Shown piece by piece: positions 31,390-39,248 of a DNA stretch of 64,000 nt. A program made the translations under genes and the position numbers. Within the stretch, counting starts at the first letter, position 1, and every line of letters starts with the position of its first letter. Location: the NCBI RefSeq assembly GCF_001811425.1, contig NZ_KV804745.1:1-64000 (forward strand), given 5' to 3'. A model generated the notes under the pieces. It saw nothing but the letters and a program-made list of their open reading frames with translations. It ran no database searches and had not been told where the DNA came from. The DNA comes from Peptoniphilus_A sp001811425. GTDB lineage: Bacteria > Bacillota > Clostridia > Tissierellales > Peptoniphilaceae.

Positions 31390-34305
31390 ATGAGAAAAAA
31401 ATTCAGTTTATTTTTAGTTGTGTTAATGTTATTATCAGTGTTTTCGCCACTTGGTTTAGAAATTAATGATAATAAGGTAGCAATTAACACAAATGTAGTA
31501 GAAGCAGCAGGAGATTATTTAGATGAACCAGATTTTTTCAAATATAATGAAACTAAATGGGTTTATGTAGATTCTGGTCAAGATCCTGGAAAGGAAAATG
31601 ATAGATATTCTTGGACAAAGGGAGACTTTAAAGAGGGAACAGAATTAAAAGAAACAACTAAGTCTGATTTTTCGGCCAAGAGAGGCGAGCTATCTACTAT
31701 CCAACCATATAATGAAGGTGTTTTACTAAAACAATATAAAGAAAATAAAGAGGACATAGAGGCGTACTTCTTCCTTCATAAGCTTGAAACTGAAAAACCA
31801 CAAGAAGGTAAGGCTGCAATATTTAATATTGAGTATGACGACGCTGCAATAGTTTACTTAAATGGGAATGTTGTTTTTGAAGGATCAGTTCCAGAAGGTG
31901 GATATCCTACTAATTTATCTTATGGAGGATCAAATCAAGGAGATCCAATAAGAGAAGAGGTTACAATTACACCAAAACAGTTACAAGAGTTTTGGAATAA
32001 TAATGGAGATAATTATATAGCAGTTGAAATCCATCAAGGAAGAGCAACATCCTCAGATATATTTTTTGCAGCTTATGATGGTTATTTTAAAGAATTACCA
32101 CCAGAACCAGAAGCAGGAAGTATTCAAACAAATGCCATATTGACAATAGGAAAAGATCCTTCTGAAAGAAATTTCACATGGTATTCAAATACTAATGTAC
32201 CAGGAAAGTTTGAATTTAAAGAAGCTAATGTAGATAAAGACTTTACAGGTGCAACAGTTTTAGATGCAAATGTAATCGAAAAAGTAAATAAAAAAGGATT
32301 CTCAAGTAATTCTGTTACACTTGAAGGATTAAAACCAAATACTGAGTATATGTATAGATATTCTAATGGAGAAACAGTTTCTGAAGTAGTAAATTTTAAA
32401 ACACAAGGAACAGAAGATTTTAGTTTCTTTATTGCAGGGGACCCTCAAATAGGTTCAGGTGGATATTTAAATGGTAAAGAAGGATGGGATAAAACTTTAA
32501 AACTTTTACCAAGTATAGATCCCAATGCGTCATTCTTACTATCACTTGGAGACCAAGTAAATACATCATCTGATGAAGAACAATATGATGAATACATTAA
32601 TAGAGAAGGATTTAAAGGCCTTACACTTGCAACAGTAATTGGTAATCATGACTCTGGAAACAGGGCCTACACTGAACATTTTAAATTTTCAAATGTTCAA
32701 GAAGAAGGTAAAACAACAGCAGGAAGCAATTACTACTATGTTTATAATAATACTTTATTTATTTGCTTAAACTCAAATAATAGAGATTATGCTGAGCATA
32801 AATCGACAATTAAAAAAGCAATCGCAGAAAATCCAAATGTAAAATGGAAAGTAGTGGCATTCCACCACCCTCCATATACAGTAGCCTCTCATGCATTAGA
32901 TGGATATATTAGTAATATGAGATCAACACTTGTTCCTATATTTAAAGAAAACAAAATTGATCTTGTATTAAATGGACACGATCACGTTTATACAAGAACT
33001 CATGTAATGGATGGAACAAAACCAATAATTGAATGGGAAAATGGAGAAGAAGGAAAAGCACCGAGTGAATATGTAAATCCAAAGGGAATTATATATGTAA
33101 CAACAAACTCGGCATCAGGCTCCAAACATTACAATATAATGAAGAATCAAAACTTTGAATTTTCAGCATTTAAAAATCAAGAATATATTCCAAATATTTC
33201 AAACCTAAAAATCACAGATAATTCTATTGAAGTAACAACTTATAGAACTAGCGACAAGAATATTGTAGATAGCTTTAAAATTATAAAAGAAGATCCAACA
33301 CCAGTAAAGCCATCAGAAGTTAGAGTTACTTTTAAAGTTGATGAAAACAAAGGGAAATTCGTACCAAATGAAGATGGCGTAATTCTAAATACAAGAGTTC
33401 TTCCAATGAATTTTGATGCAACAAAATTAGAAAAAATGGCACCAGAAGTAGAAGGACTTGATGGATATAAATTTAAAGGTTGGGACAAAGAGTTTGTAGG
33501 CGAATTAGACCAAGATTTAACAATAAATGCTATATTTGAAAAAGTAGAAAAAACAGAACCAGAAGAAGATAATTCAGTTGAACCAACTAAACCAACTCCT
33601 ACTCAACCAGAAAAAGATGACACAAGAGAAGAACCAATAAGACTCTTCCCTAGACATCATGATCGAACAGAAACTCATCCTGTTTATGTATCAAAATCAA
33701 GTATATTCACAAAAGAAGATGCATTAAAAAAGGGAAAGGAAATTGCAAATAAAAATTTAACAAAAAATTCTGGAAAAGTTACTGATATTGATGGACATTG
33801 GGCTAAAGATTCAATAAATTACGCACTTGAAAATAATTTAATTGACTTAATAGGAAATGAATTTAAACCAAATAAAAATGCTACAAGATATAGTGTAGTA
33901 AAGGCATTGGGAAGATTCAAAAAAATTGATGTGGAAAAATATAAAGGCAAGTCTTTGAAAGATGTTGATGCAAATTCAGAAGAATCTGCTTATGTAAATT
34001 GGGCAATCAAAAATGGTATTATAGTAGGCTATGAAGATAATACTTTTGGAGGAGATAGAGAGATAACTCGTGAAGAAATTGCGAGAATACTAAATTTATT
34101 TGCTGAAAAATTTGATATAAAAGTAAAGAATCTAGAAGCTCCTAAATTTAAGGATCAAAATAAGATTTCTGACTGGGCATCAAAAGATGTAAAAGAAGCA
34201 ACAGAAAAGGGTCTATTAGTTGGACGTGATGATGGAACTTTTGGACCTAAAGATAATTTAACTAGGGCAGAAGTCGCTCAAATGATTGTAAACATGATTA
34301 AATAA
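31390..34305 (+). CDS. SLH-anchored purple-acid-phosphatase-like metallophosphoesterase
   Basis: A 971-residue surface protein. The signal peptide ends near VVEAAG. Residues about 45-235 form a beta-rich domain, followed by a fibronectin-like purple-acid-phosphatase N-domain (~240-340). The metallophosphoesterase domain has all metal motifs: GDPQIG (~349), GDQVN (~386), GNHDS (~417), HHPPY (~491) and NGHDHVY (~527). Then come a beta-grasp repeat module of the internalin-B/flg_new type (~640-715), a Pro/Glu linker, and three SLH domains (~795-971) that tether it to cell-wall polymers. The predicted role is releasing phosphate outside the cell. Start follows AGAGGAGG. Confidence 0.92.
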   Translation: MRKKFSLFLVVLMLLSVFSPLGLEINDNKVAINTNVVEAAGDYLDEPDFFKYNETKWVYVDSGQDPGKENDRYSWTKGDFKEGTELKETTKSDFSAKRGELSTIQPYNEGVLLKQYKENKEDIEAYFFLHKLETEKPQEGKAAIFNIEYDDAAIVYLNGNVVFEGSVPEGGYPTNLSYGGSNQGDPIREEVTITPKQLQEFWNNNGDNYIAVEIHQGRATSSDIFFAAYDGYFKELPPEPEAGSIQTNAILTIGKDPSERNFTWYSNTNVPGKFEFKEANVDKDFTGATVLDANVIEKVNKKGFSSNSVTLEGLKPNTEYMYRYSNGETVSEVVNFKTQGTEDFSFFIAGDPQIGSGGYLNGKEGWDKTLKLLPSIDPNASFLLSLGDQVNTSSDEEQYDEYINREGFKGLTLATVIGNHDSGNRAYTEHFKFSNVQEEGKTTAGSNYYYVYNNTLFICLNSNNRDYAEHKSTIKKAIAENPNVKWKVVAFHHPPYTVASHALDGYISNMRSTLVPIFKENKIDLVLNGHDHVYTRTHVMDGTKPIIEWENGEEGKAPSEYVNPKGIIYVTTNSASGSKHYNIMKNQNFEFSAFKNQEYIPNISNLKITDNSIEVTTYRTSDKNIVDSFKIIKEDPTPVKPSEVRVTFKVDENKGKFVPNEDGVILNTRVLPMNFDATKLEKMAPEVEGLDGYKFKGWDKEFVGELDQDLTINAIFEKVEKTEPEEDNSVEPTKPTPTQPEKDDTREEPIRLFPRHHDRTETHPVYVSKSSIFTKEDALKKGKEIANKNLTKNSGKVTDIDGHWAKDSINYALENNLIDLIGNEFKPNKNATRYSVVKALGRFKKIDVEKYKGKSLKDVDANSEESAYVNWAIKNGIIVGYEDNTFGGDREITREEIARILNLFAEKFDIKVKNLEAPKFKDQNKISDWASKDVKEATEKGLLVGRDDGTFGPKDNLTRAEVAQMIVNMIK

Positions 34306-34321
34306 AATCACAAGTTAAAGT

Positions 34322-34355
34322 AAATCTCAGTGTAAGAGCTGAGGTTTATTTTTAT
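34322..34355 (+). terminator. Intrinsic terminator after the SLH phosphatase gene
   Basis: AAATCTCAG (34322-34330) pairs with CTGAGGTTT (34339-34347), with one G-U pair, followed by ATTTTTAT. Confidence 0.8.
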
Positions 34356-34552
34356 CCAATTCTTTATTAAAAAACAATAAAAATTCATTGAAAATCATTA
34401 AATGAAGTTTTATTTTTAAATTTTCAAATATAATGACTAAAATGTATATGGAAATTTTATAGCCATTATATTTGATGAAGAAAAAATGAAATTTTATTTT
34501 TAAAATGGGATACGTGATTTTAATAAAAGGTGTTGTTGAAAAAGACCCCTAT
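34356..34552. other. Non-coding AT-rich spacer with inverted and direct repeats
   Basis: No gene. TCAAATATAATG (34424-34435) and its exact complement CATTATATTTGA (34464-34475) form a 12-bp inverted repeat, and ATGAAGTTTTATTTTTAAA recurs with one change about 84 bases later, flanking it. Nothing shows a function; it may be decayed mobile or regulatory DNA. Confidence 0.5.
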
Positions 34553-34605
34553 AAAGACCCCTATATAGAAAAAAGACGAGGAAACATAAAAATCCTCGTC
34601 TTTTT
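34538..34605. repeat. Direct repeat copy 2 (IS-tip-like) with terminator hairpin
   Basis: Bases 34553-34605 equal 29667-29719. This copy has an extra 11-bp tandem duplication of AAGACCCCTAT on its left side. It carries the same 13-bp stem (34570-34582 with 34593-34605). Same orientation as copy 1, so the two enclose the YibE/F and phosphatase genes as direct repeats 4.9 kb apart. Confidence 0.85.
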
Positions 34606-34688
34606 TTGATACAATGTATTTATGAAAACCGTTAAAAATACATCATCATTAATTAACTAACTAACTATACACTAGTTAATGATACAAT

Positions 34689-34942
34689 TCAACTAAGATT
34701 AAACTTTAATACAAAAATATATCCAATCTGAGCGTCTATTGTTCCCTGGCTATCATTTGCAAAATATTTTGGATAATATCCTCCATTTTGATAAACTGTA
34801 AACACAGATAGTCCTACGTTCTGAATATTATTAATTTCTTTTAATGTCAAAGCCTTTGATTTTGATTCCCCAACATTTGCTTTTTCTTGTAGATTCTTAG
34901 GAGTAGGAAAGGGCCTTCCGATGACCTCTGTGTGCCCGAATG
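34689..34942 (-). pseudogene. Fragment of a DUF1906 / glycoside-hydrolase-like protein
   Basis: On the minus strand an open stretch of about 84 codons has no start and ends in TGA at 34689. It reads VIGRPFPTPKNL, then LTLKEINNIQNVGLSVF, TVYQNGG and NDSQGTIDAQIGY. The order (VGRY-like strand, Lys/Glu helix, GL-S-F strand, Gly-rich loop, DA-rich helix) matches the first part of DUF1906/Rv2525c-like hydrolase domains, which act on peptidoglycan. The catalytic middle and C-terminal parts are gone. An in-frame stop lies just upstream. It appears to be a remnant near the repeat; the family call is tentative. Confidence 0.5.
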
Positions 34943-35026
34943 GGTATTACTCCCCCTCCTAATAATAAAAATACATATTATTGAATAAAAAAATCCTAGA
35001 TTTTTATTAATTTTTTTAAATTATTT

Positions 35027-36103
35027 TTATTCAAAATAATCAACTGTCCATTTTACTGCTATTCCTGTTTTTTCGTGGTAGAGGATTCCGTCGCAGTGAG
35101 GCCAGTTTTCTGTTCCCACTTTCTTTTTTGCCTCTTCGTAGTCCTTTTTCTTGGCAATTTCTATTGTGCCTGGGTAATGGTTTGGTCCATTTTCAATGTA
35201 GACCACATCTTTTTCGTAGCCAGGAATCTCTTCAAGCTTGTGGGTGAAGTCCTTTAGTCCACTTTCCTGAGCCTTGTAAAATAATTCTTCCATTAATCTA
35301 TCGTAGTGTTCCTTTCTTCTATCAGAAAACATCAATTTGCCAGAGATGTCATCGTCACCGCGAGCCATTTTTTCAATAGAAGGTCCGTATCCTGCCCCAT
35401 CCATAGCTTCAATCTTTTCATCAAAGACAAAATTCTTATCATGGTCTAGGACATAGCGAAGTTCCATAGGAACAGTGTAGCCAGATTCGTCATTAAAAAT
35501 TCCATTCTTGTAGGAATAATTTTCATTAGTTACAATTGCAAGAAAAATTAATTTTCCATCTTCAAAGAAGTCCTTAACAAGATGAGTATAATAAATTTGG
35601 TAGTCGCCAGGGTTCTTCATAGTTTCAATATTTTGAACTTGATTTGAAAGCAAAAGTCCTAGGACCTTGTCCCTTAAATTATCCTTTGACTCAATTAATT
35701 TTGAATTTTCTTTTCTAATTTCTTCGTTTTTATAAATACCATCTACTTTTTCCTTGGAAAGTTTAACTATTCTACCGTGAGAATAAATCATTAGATCTCC
35801 TGCTTTATCTTCAGTCTTTTGTGTGTCCTTGTTATTAAAGCTCACTCCCATAAAAATTCTTTCGTAGTCATCTAAAGTCAAGTCGCCAAGAATTTCTGCA
35901 AGAGGAAATTTTTCACTAGACTCGCCAAGATTTTCTCTTGCAATAAGGAGTTTTATTTCTGGCTCATTTACTTTTTCCTTTTCACTTTCTTCAACTTTAT
36001 TTTTTTCAGCTAGATCTTCTTCGTTGGAATTTTTATTTTTGCCACAAGCAGTGAAAAATAAAATTGCAATTAAAGAAATTATAATGATTTTAAATTTTTT
36101 CAT
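35027..36103 (-). CDS. Putative lipoprotein of unknown function
   Basis: A 358-residue protein with signal peptide and lipobox FTAC at residues 17-20, followed by a charged Asn/Glu/Lys-rich linker (to ~45), so it is anchored outside the membrane. The mature domain (~50-358) has no motif I recognise; IARENLGESSEKFPLAEILGDL and NGPNHYPGTIEIAKKKDYEEA are its clearest features. It is a single gene with a GGGTGG ribosome site, on the edge of the accessory region. Function unknown. Confidence 0.85.
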   Translation of the reverse strand: MKKFKIIIISLIAILFFTACGKNKNSNEEDLAEKNKVEESEKEKVNEPEIKLLIARENLGESSEKFPLAEILGDLTLDDYERIFMGVSFNNKDTQKTEDKAGDLMIYSHGRIVKLSKEKVDGIYKNEEIRKENSKLIESKDNLRDKVLGLLLSNQVQNIETMKNPGDYQIYYTHLVKDFFEDGKLIFLAIVTNENYSYKNGIFNDESGYTVPMELRYVLDHDKNFVFDEKIEAMDGAGYGPSIEKMARGDDDISGKLMFSDRRKEHYDRLMEELFYKAQESGLKDFTHKLEEIPGYEKDVVYIENGPNHYPGTIEIAKKKDYEEAKKKVGTENWPHCDGILYHEKTGIAVKWTVDYFE

Positions 36104-36184
36104 ATTACCACCCTTTTAACTTATAATATAATAAAGCAAGAGGAGATTCAATTACAAAAATAATATTAAAGGCTTAAATTATGG

Positions 36185-36190
36185 TATAAT
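36185..36190 (+). promoter_or_regulatory. -10 element of the ACT-DUF711 operon
   Basis: TATAAT at 36185-36190, 28 bases before the ATG at 36219. No clear -35. Confidence 0.5.
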
Positions 36191-36218
36191 GGTTGTAATT
36201 TTAAATAAGGGGGATGCT

Positions 36219-36488
36219 ATGAGAGCTGTAATAACTGTTATTGGTAGTGACAAAATCGGTATTGTATACGAAGTAGTAAAGAAGATGGTGGAATTTGACT
36301 TAAATATTGTGGACATCACACAAACAATTTTAGACGACTACTTTACAATGATTGTAATAGTTGACTTGACTAAGATGAATGTTGAGTTCCAAGAAGTTGT
36401 TGACGCCTACGAAAAACTTGGCGAAGAATTAGATCTTTCTATTAGGGTTCAACACCAAGGTATCTTCGACAAGATGCACCAAATTTAA
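36219..36488 (+). CDS. ACT-domain protein (UPF0237 family)
   Basis: An 89-residue single ACT domain of the UPF0237 family, presumed to bind a small ligand such as an amino acid. The N-terminus MRAVITVIGSDKIGIV is the conserved first strand-turn. The ATG at 36219 was chosen because AAGGGGG precedes it and the family length is 88-90 residues. Ten bases separate it from the DUF711 gene, and this pair is conserved across Firmicutes, so they probably work together. The ligand is unknown. Confidence 0.93.
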   Translation: MRAVITVIGSDKIGIVYEVVKKMVEFDLNIVDITQTILDDYFTMIVIVDLTKMNVEFQEVVDAYEKLGEELDLSIRVQHQGIFDKMHQI

Positions 36489-36497
36489 GGAGCTATT

Positions 36498-37853
36498 ATG
36501 GATAAGAGAAGAATATTAGAGACAGTTAGGATGCTTGACCAAGAGAACCTAGACATTAGGACCGTAACTCTTGGCATATCACTTTTAGACTGTATAGATA
36601 AAGATGGAGAGGCTGCTCGCGAAAAAATTTACAATAAAATTATTAAGTACGGCAAGCACTTAGTTGAATACGCCAATGAAATCGGTAAAAAATATGGCGT
36701 AGAAATTGTAAACAAGAGAGTTTCAGTTACACCTATTGCACTTATAGCAGGGGCAACTGAAGAAAAAGACTACACAGAATTTGCAAGGACACTAGATAGG
36801 GCTGCAAAGGAAATTGGCGTTGACTTCATAGGTGGTTTTTCTGCCCTAGTTCATGGAGAGATGACGCCATCTGATGAAATTTTAATAAATTCAATTCCTC
36901 GCGCCCTTGCTGAAACAGAAAAAGTTTGTGCTTCAGTAAATGTTGGGACAACAAAAAAAGGTCTAAACATGGATGCAGTTAAATTAATTGGTGAAAAAAT
37001 TGTTGCCACTGCAGAAAATACTAAGGATGCAGACTCCATTGGCTGTGCAAAACTTGTTGTCTTTGCCAATGCAGTGGAAGACAATCCCTTTATGGCAGGA
37101 GCCTTTCACGGAGTTGGCATGGGGGATGTAGTCCTTCATGTTGGAGTTTCTGGTCCAGGTGTTGTTAAGTATGCCCTAGAAAAAGTTAAGGGCGAAAGCT
37201 TTGATGTAGTTTCAGAAACTATTAAGAAGACTGCCTTTAAAATCACAAGGCTTGGCGAACTAATCGGCACAGAAGTTGCCAATAAGGTGGGAGTTCCCTT
37301 TGGCACAATTGACTTGTCCCTTGCACCAACACCAGCCATTGGTGATTCTGTTGCAAGAATCCTAGAAGAAATTGGCGTAGAATTTGCAGGAGGACATGGA
37401 ACTACAGCTGCCCTTGCCATGTTAAATGACGCAGTGAAAAAAGGTGGAATCATGGCATCTGACCATGTTGGCGGACTTTCTGGTGCCTTCATACCAGTAA
37501 GTGAAGACGAGGGCATGATTGAAGCTGCAAGAAATGGTCACATTGGACTAGATAAGCTTGAAGCAATGACTTGCGTGTGTTCAGTTGGTCTCGACATGAT
37601 TGCAATTCCAGGAGACACTAAGGCATCAACACTTGCTGCCATAATTGCCGACGAAGCCATGATTGGAATTATAAATCAAAAGACAACGGCTGTAAGACTC
37701 ATCCCAGTAATAGGAAAGGGCGTTGGCGAAGAAGCAACCTTTGGCGGATTACTTGGTTCAGCTCCAATAATTCCAGTCCATGTGGGAAGCAGTGAAAGAT
37801 TTGCCGCAAGAGGAGGATTTATTCCTGCTCCAGTACACAGCTTTAAAAACTAA
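36498..37853 (+). CDS. DUF711 / PFL family protein (UPF0210)
   Basis: A 451-residue protein of the UPF0210/DUF711 family, distantly related to glycyl-radical enzymes in fold but without a proven activity. Typical blocks are TVTLGISLLDC near residue 24, FIGGFSALVHGEMT near 114, and GTIDLSLAPTPAIGDSVA near 270, with SSERFAARGGFIPAP at the C-terminus. It is translated directly after the ACT-domain protein, its conserved partner. It ends at a long perfect hairpin (37866-37911). Confidence 0.93.
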   Translation: MDKRRILETVRMLDQENLDIRTVTLGISLLDCIDKDGEAAREKIYNKIIKYGKHLVEYANEIGKKYGVEIVNKRVSVTPIALIAGATEEKDYTEFARTLDRAAKEIGVDFIGGFSALVHGEMTPSDEILINSIPRALAETEKVCASVNVGTTKKGLNMDAVKLIGEKIVATAENTKDADSIGCAKLVVFANAVEDNPFMAGAFHGVGMGDVVLHVGVSGPGVVKYALEKVKGESFDVVSETIKKTAFKITRLGELIGTEVANKVGVPFGTIDLSLAPTPAIGDSVARILEEIGVEFAGGHGTTAALAMLNDAVKKGGIMASDHVGGLSGAFIPVSEDEGMIEAARNGHIGLDKLEAMTCVCSVGLDMIAIPGDTKASTLAAIIADEAMIGIINQKTTAVRLIPVIGKGVGEEATFGGLLGSAPIIPVHVGSSERFAARGGFIPAPVHSFKN

Positions 37854-37865
37854 AAAATAAATTTT

Positions 37866-37916
37866 AAGGTGATGTTGCAGAGTAGAATCATCTATTATGC
37901 AACATCACCTTCTTTT
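37866..37916. terminator. Long perfect hairpin, probable bidirectional terminator
   Basis: AAGGTGATGTTGCA (37866-37879) and TGCAACATCACCTT (37898-37911) are a perfect 14-bp inverted repeat with an 18-base loop, followed by TCTTTTT. It lies between convergent genes. The GGTGATGTTGCA tip is similar to the outer part of the 29652/34538 repeats, so it could have come from a small mobile element. Confidence 0.75.
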
Positions 37917-37918
37917 TA

Positions 37919-38461
37919 TCAGTCTTCTGTAATTATTTTGTATAAAGCATCAGATGTCTTTCTTTTTTTCTCGCGCAAATCGTCATTTTTTGCGTAGCCA
38001 ATAGCTATTACAAGTCTGATTTTGCTCTTGGTCTTTAAAAATTTTTGCAACTTTTCTTCGTCAAACCAACCGATTATACAAGTTGATAGTCCAAGGCTTG
38101 TGGCTTCTGCTGTAAAGTAGGCAGCAGAAATGCCTATGTCAATGGACTTGTAGTCTTGATTCTTTACACTTGAGCCAATCTTGGCAGACAAGTTGTAATT
38201 TTCTTCTGTGACAATGGCAAAGGCAGATACATCTTTGGTGAAGGAGTTCATCTTGCCAAGTTGAAAGTATTTTGAAAGGTTTTTTGCATCGTCGCCGTGG
38301 ACAAGGTAATAGTAGTAGGGCTGTGCATTGCAAGCTGATGGTGCAAGCTTCATAGTTTCAAGGCAAGCCTCAATTTTTTCTATTTCAACTTCTCTATCTG
38401 GGTCATAGTCTCTACATGACTCTCTTTTTTTCGCCAATTCTCTAAATTCATTAAAATCCAT
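37919..38461 (-). CDS. Nitroreductase family protein
   Basis: A 180-residue FMN-binding oxidoreductase. RESCRDYDPDREV at residues 13-25 matches the conserved RRSxR FMN-phosphate motif, PSACNAQPYYYY near 38 is the usual second block, and CIIGWFDEEKL near 125 the third. Members reduce nitro compounds, quinones or flavins with NAD(P)H, usually as dimers. It lies one base after the UPF0178-glutaredoxin gene (38463) on the same strand, so the two form a redox-flavoured operon. Confidence 0.92.
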   Translation of the reverse strand: MDFNEFRELAKKRESCRDYDPDREVEIEKIEACLETMKLAPSACNAQPYYYYLVHGDDAKNLSKYFQLGKMNSFTKDVSAFAIVTEENYNLSAKIGSSVKNQDYKSIDIGISAAYFTAEATSLGLSTCIIGWFDEEKLQKFLKTKSKIRLVIAIGYAKNDDLREKKRKTSDALYKIITED

Positions 38462-38462
38462 A

Positions 38463-38720
38463 TTATCCCTCTAAAAATTCATCTAAGTTTCCATCAAAAA
38501 AGTAAAATTCGTCGTCGCGCTTAAGTGCAGGCACGCCAACGCGATTTTCTTCAACAATTTCGTCAAAGTCCTCGGAGAAGTCCCTCTCCTTTAAAAATCT
38601 CTTCAAGTTTGCCATTGATGCCGTTATGTCTACAATTTCGCAGTCCAAATTTTTTTCTTTTACTGCTGTAATTGCAGGTGGACAGTCTGGGCAGAGGCTT
38701 GAAACAAATAGTGTAAGCAT
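38463..38720 (-). CDS. Putative free glutaredoxin-like protein from an internal start
   Basis: Within the UPF0178 fusion gene, the minus strand has GGAGG followed after 8 bases by an in-frame ATG at 38720. Initiation there gives an 85-residue thioredoxin-fold protein with CPDC near residue 11 and cis-Pro VGVPAL near 60, the length of stand-alone glutaredoxin-related proteins in Clostridia. No stop separates it from the UPF0178 part. Expression from this start is inferred from the ribosome site and domain boundary. Confidence 0.5.
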   Translation of the reverse strand: MLTLFVSSLCPDCPPAITAVKEKNLDCEIVDITASMANLKRFLKERDFSEDFDEIVEENRVGVPALKRDDEFYFFDGNLDEFLEG

Positions 38721-39152
38721 ATTATTTTCCTCCAAAAATTTATCTAGGGCCCTATAAAATTCTTCATCGGCACTATTATCTCTTTTTGCAATATTAAAAT
38801 AAACTTGTCTCTCTCGCATTTTTCTCTTAAAGTGACGGCTTTCTAGCATGGCTACTATGTTGTCATCGTCTATGAAGTTACCTTGAAAGTCCATGACTCT
38901 TGCCTTTTTTGAAAGGGCAAGGGAAGATAGACCCTTGTCATTTGTTATGACTAAGTCTTCACTTGTTGCATGATTGGCAATGTAGATGTCGGCTGCTTCC
39001 TTGGAGATGTCAACGCTAATGACTTCGCCATAAGTTGGCAAGAAGTCCTGGCTGTAATTTTTTACCAAGAGAAGCCTTGCCCCGTATTTTTGGCAGAGCC
39101 TTTCACATATTTCGCGCACTGGTGAACCGTCTGCGTCTAATAATATTTTCAT
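38463..39152 (-). CDS. UPF0178 (YaiI/YqxD) protein fused to a C-terminal glutaredoxin-like domain
   Basis: A 229-residue fusion. Residues 1-145 are UPF0178/DUF188, a PIN-like fold with MKILLDADGSPV at the start and TNDKGLSSLALSK in the middle. Residues 146-229 form a separate glutaredoxin-like domain with a CPDC redox pair (SSLCPDCPPA), the cis-Pro strand VGVPALK and a final FFDGNLDEFL. UPF0178 proteins are normally about 150 residues and stand alone. The junction contains GGAGG and ATG in frame (38720), so the second domain may also be made alone. The next gene is a nitroreductase. Confidence 0.9.
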   Translation of the reverse strand: MKILLDADGSPVREICERLCQKYGARLLLVKNYSQDFLPTYGEVISVDISKEAADIYIANHATSEDLVITNDKGLSSLALSKKARVMDFQGNFIDDDNIVAMLESRHFKRKMRERQVYFNIAKRDNSADEEFYRALDKFLEENNMLTLFVSSLCPDCPPAITAVKEKNLDCEIVDITASMANLKRFLKERDFSEDFDEIVEENRVGVPALKRDDEFYFFDGNLDEFLEG

Positions 39153-39248
39153 ATTTATCTTTTACCCAAAGTATTTTCACAATATCATGCAAGCAAAAAG
39201 TATTGAAAATTTATTAATTTTTATATAGACTTAGTTTAGGAGGTTAAT

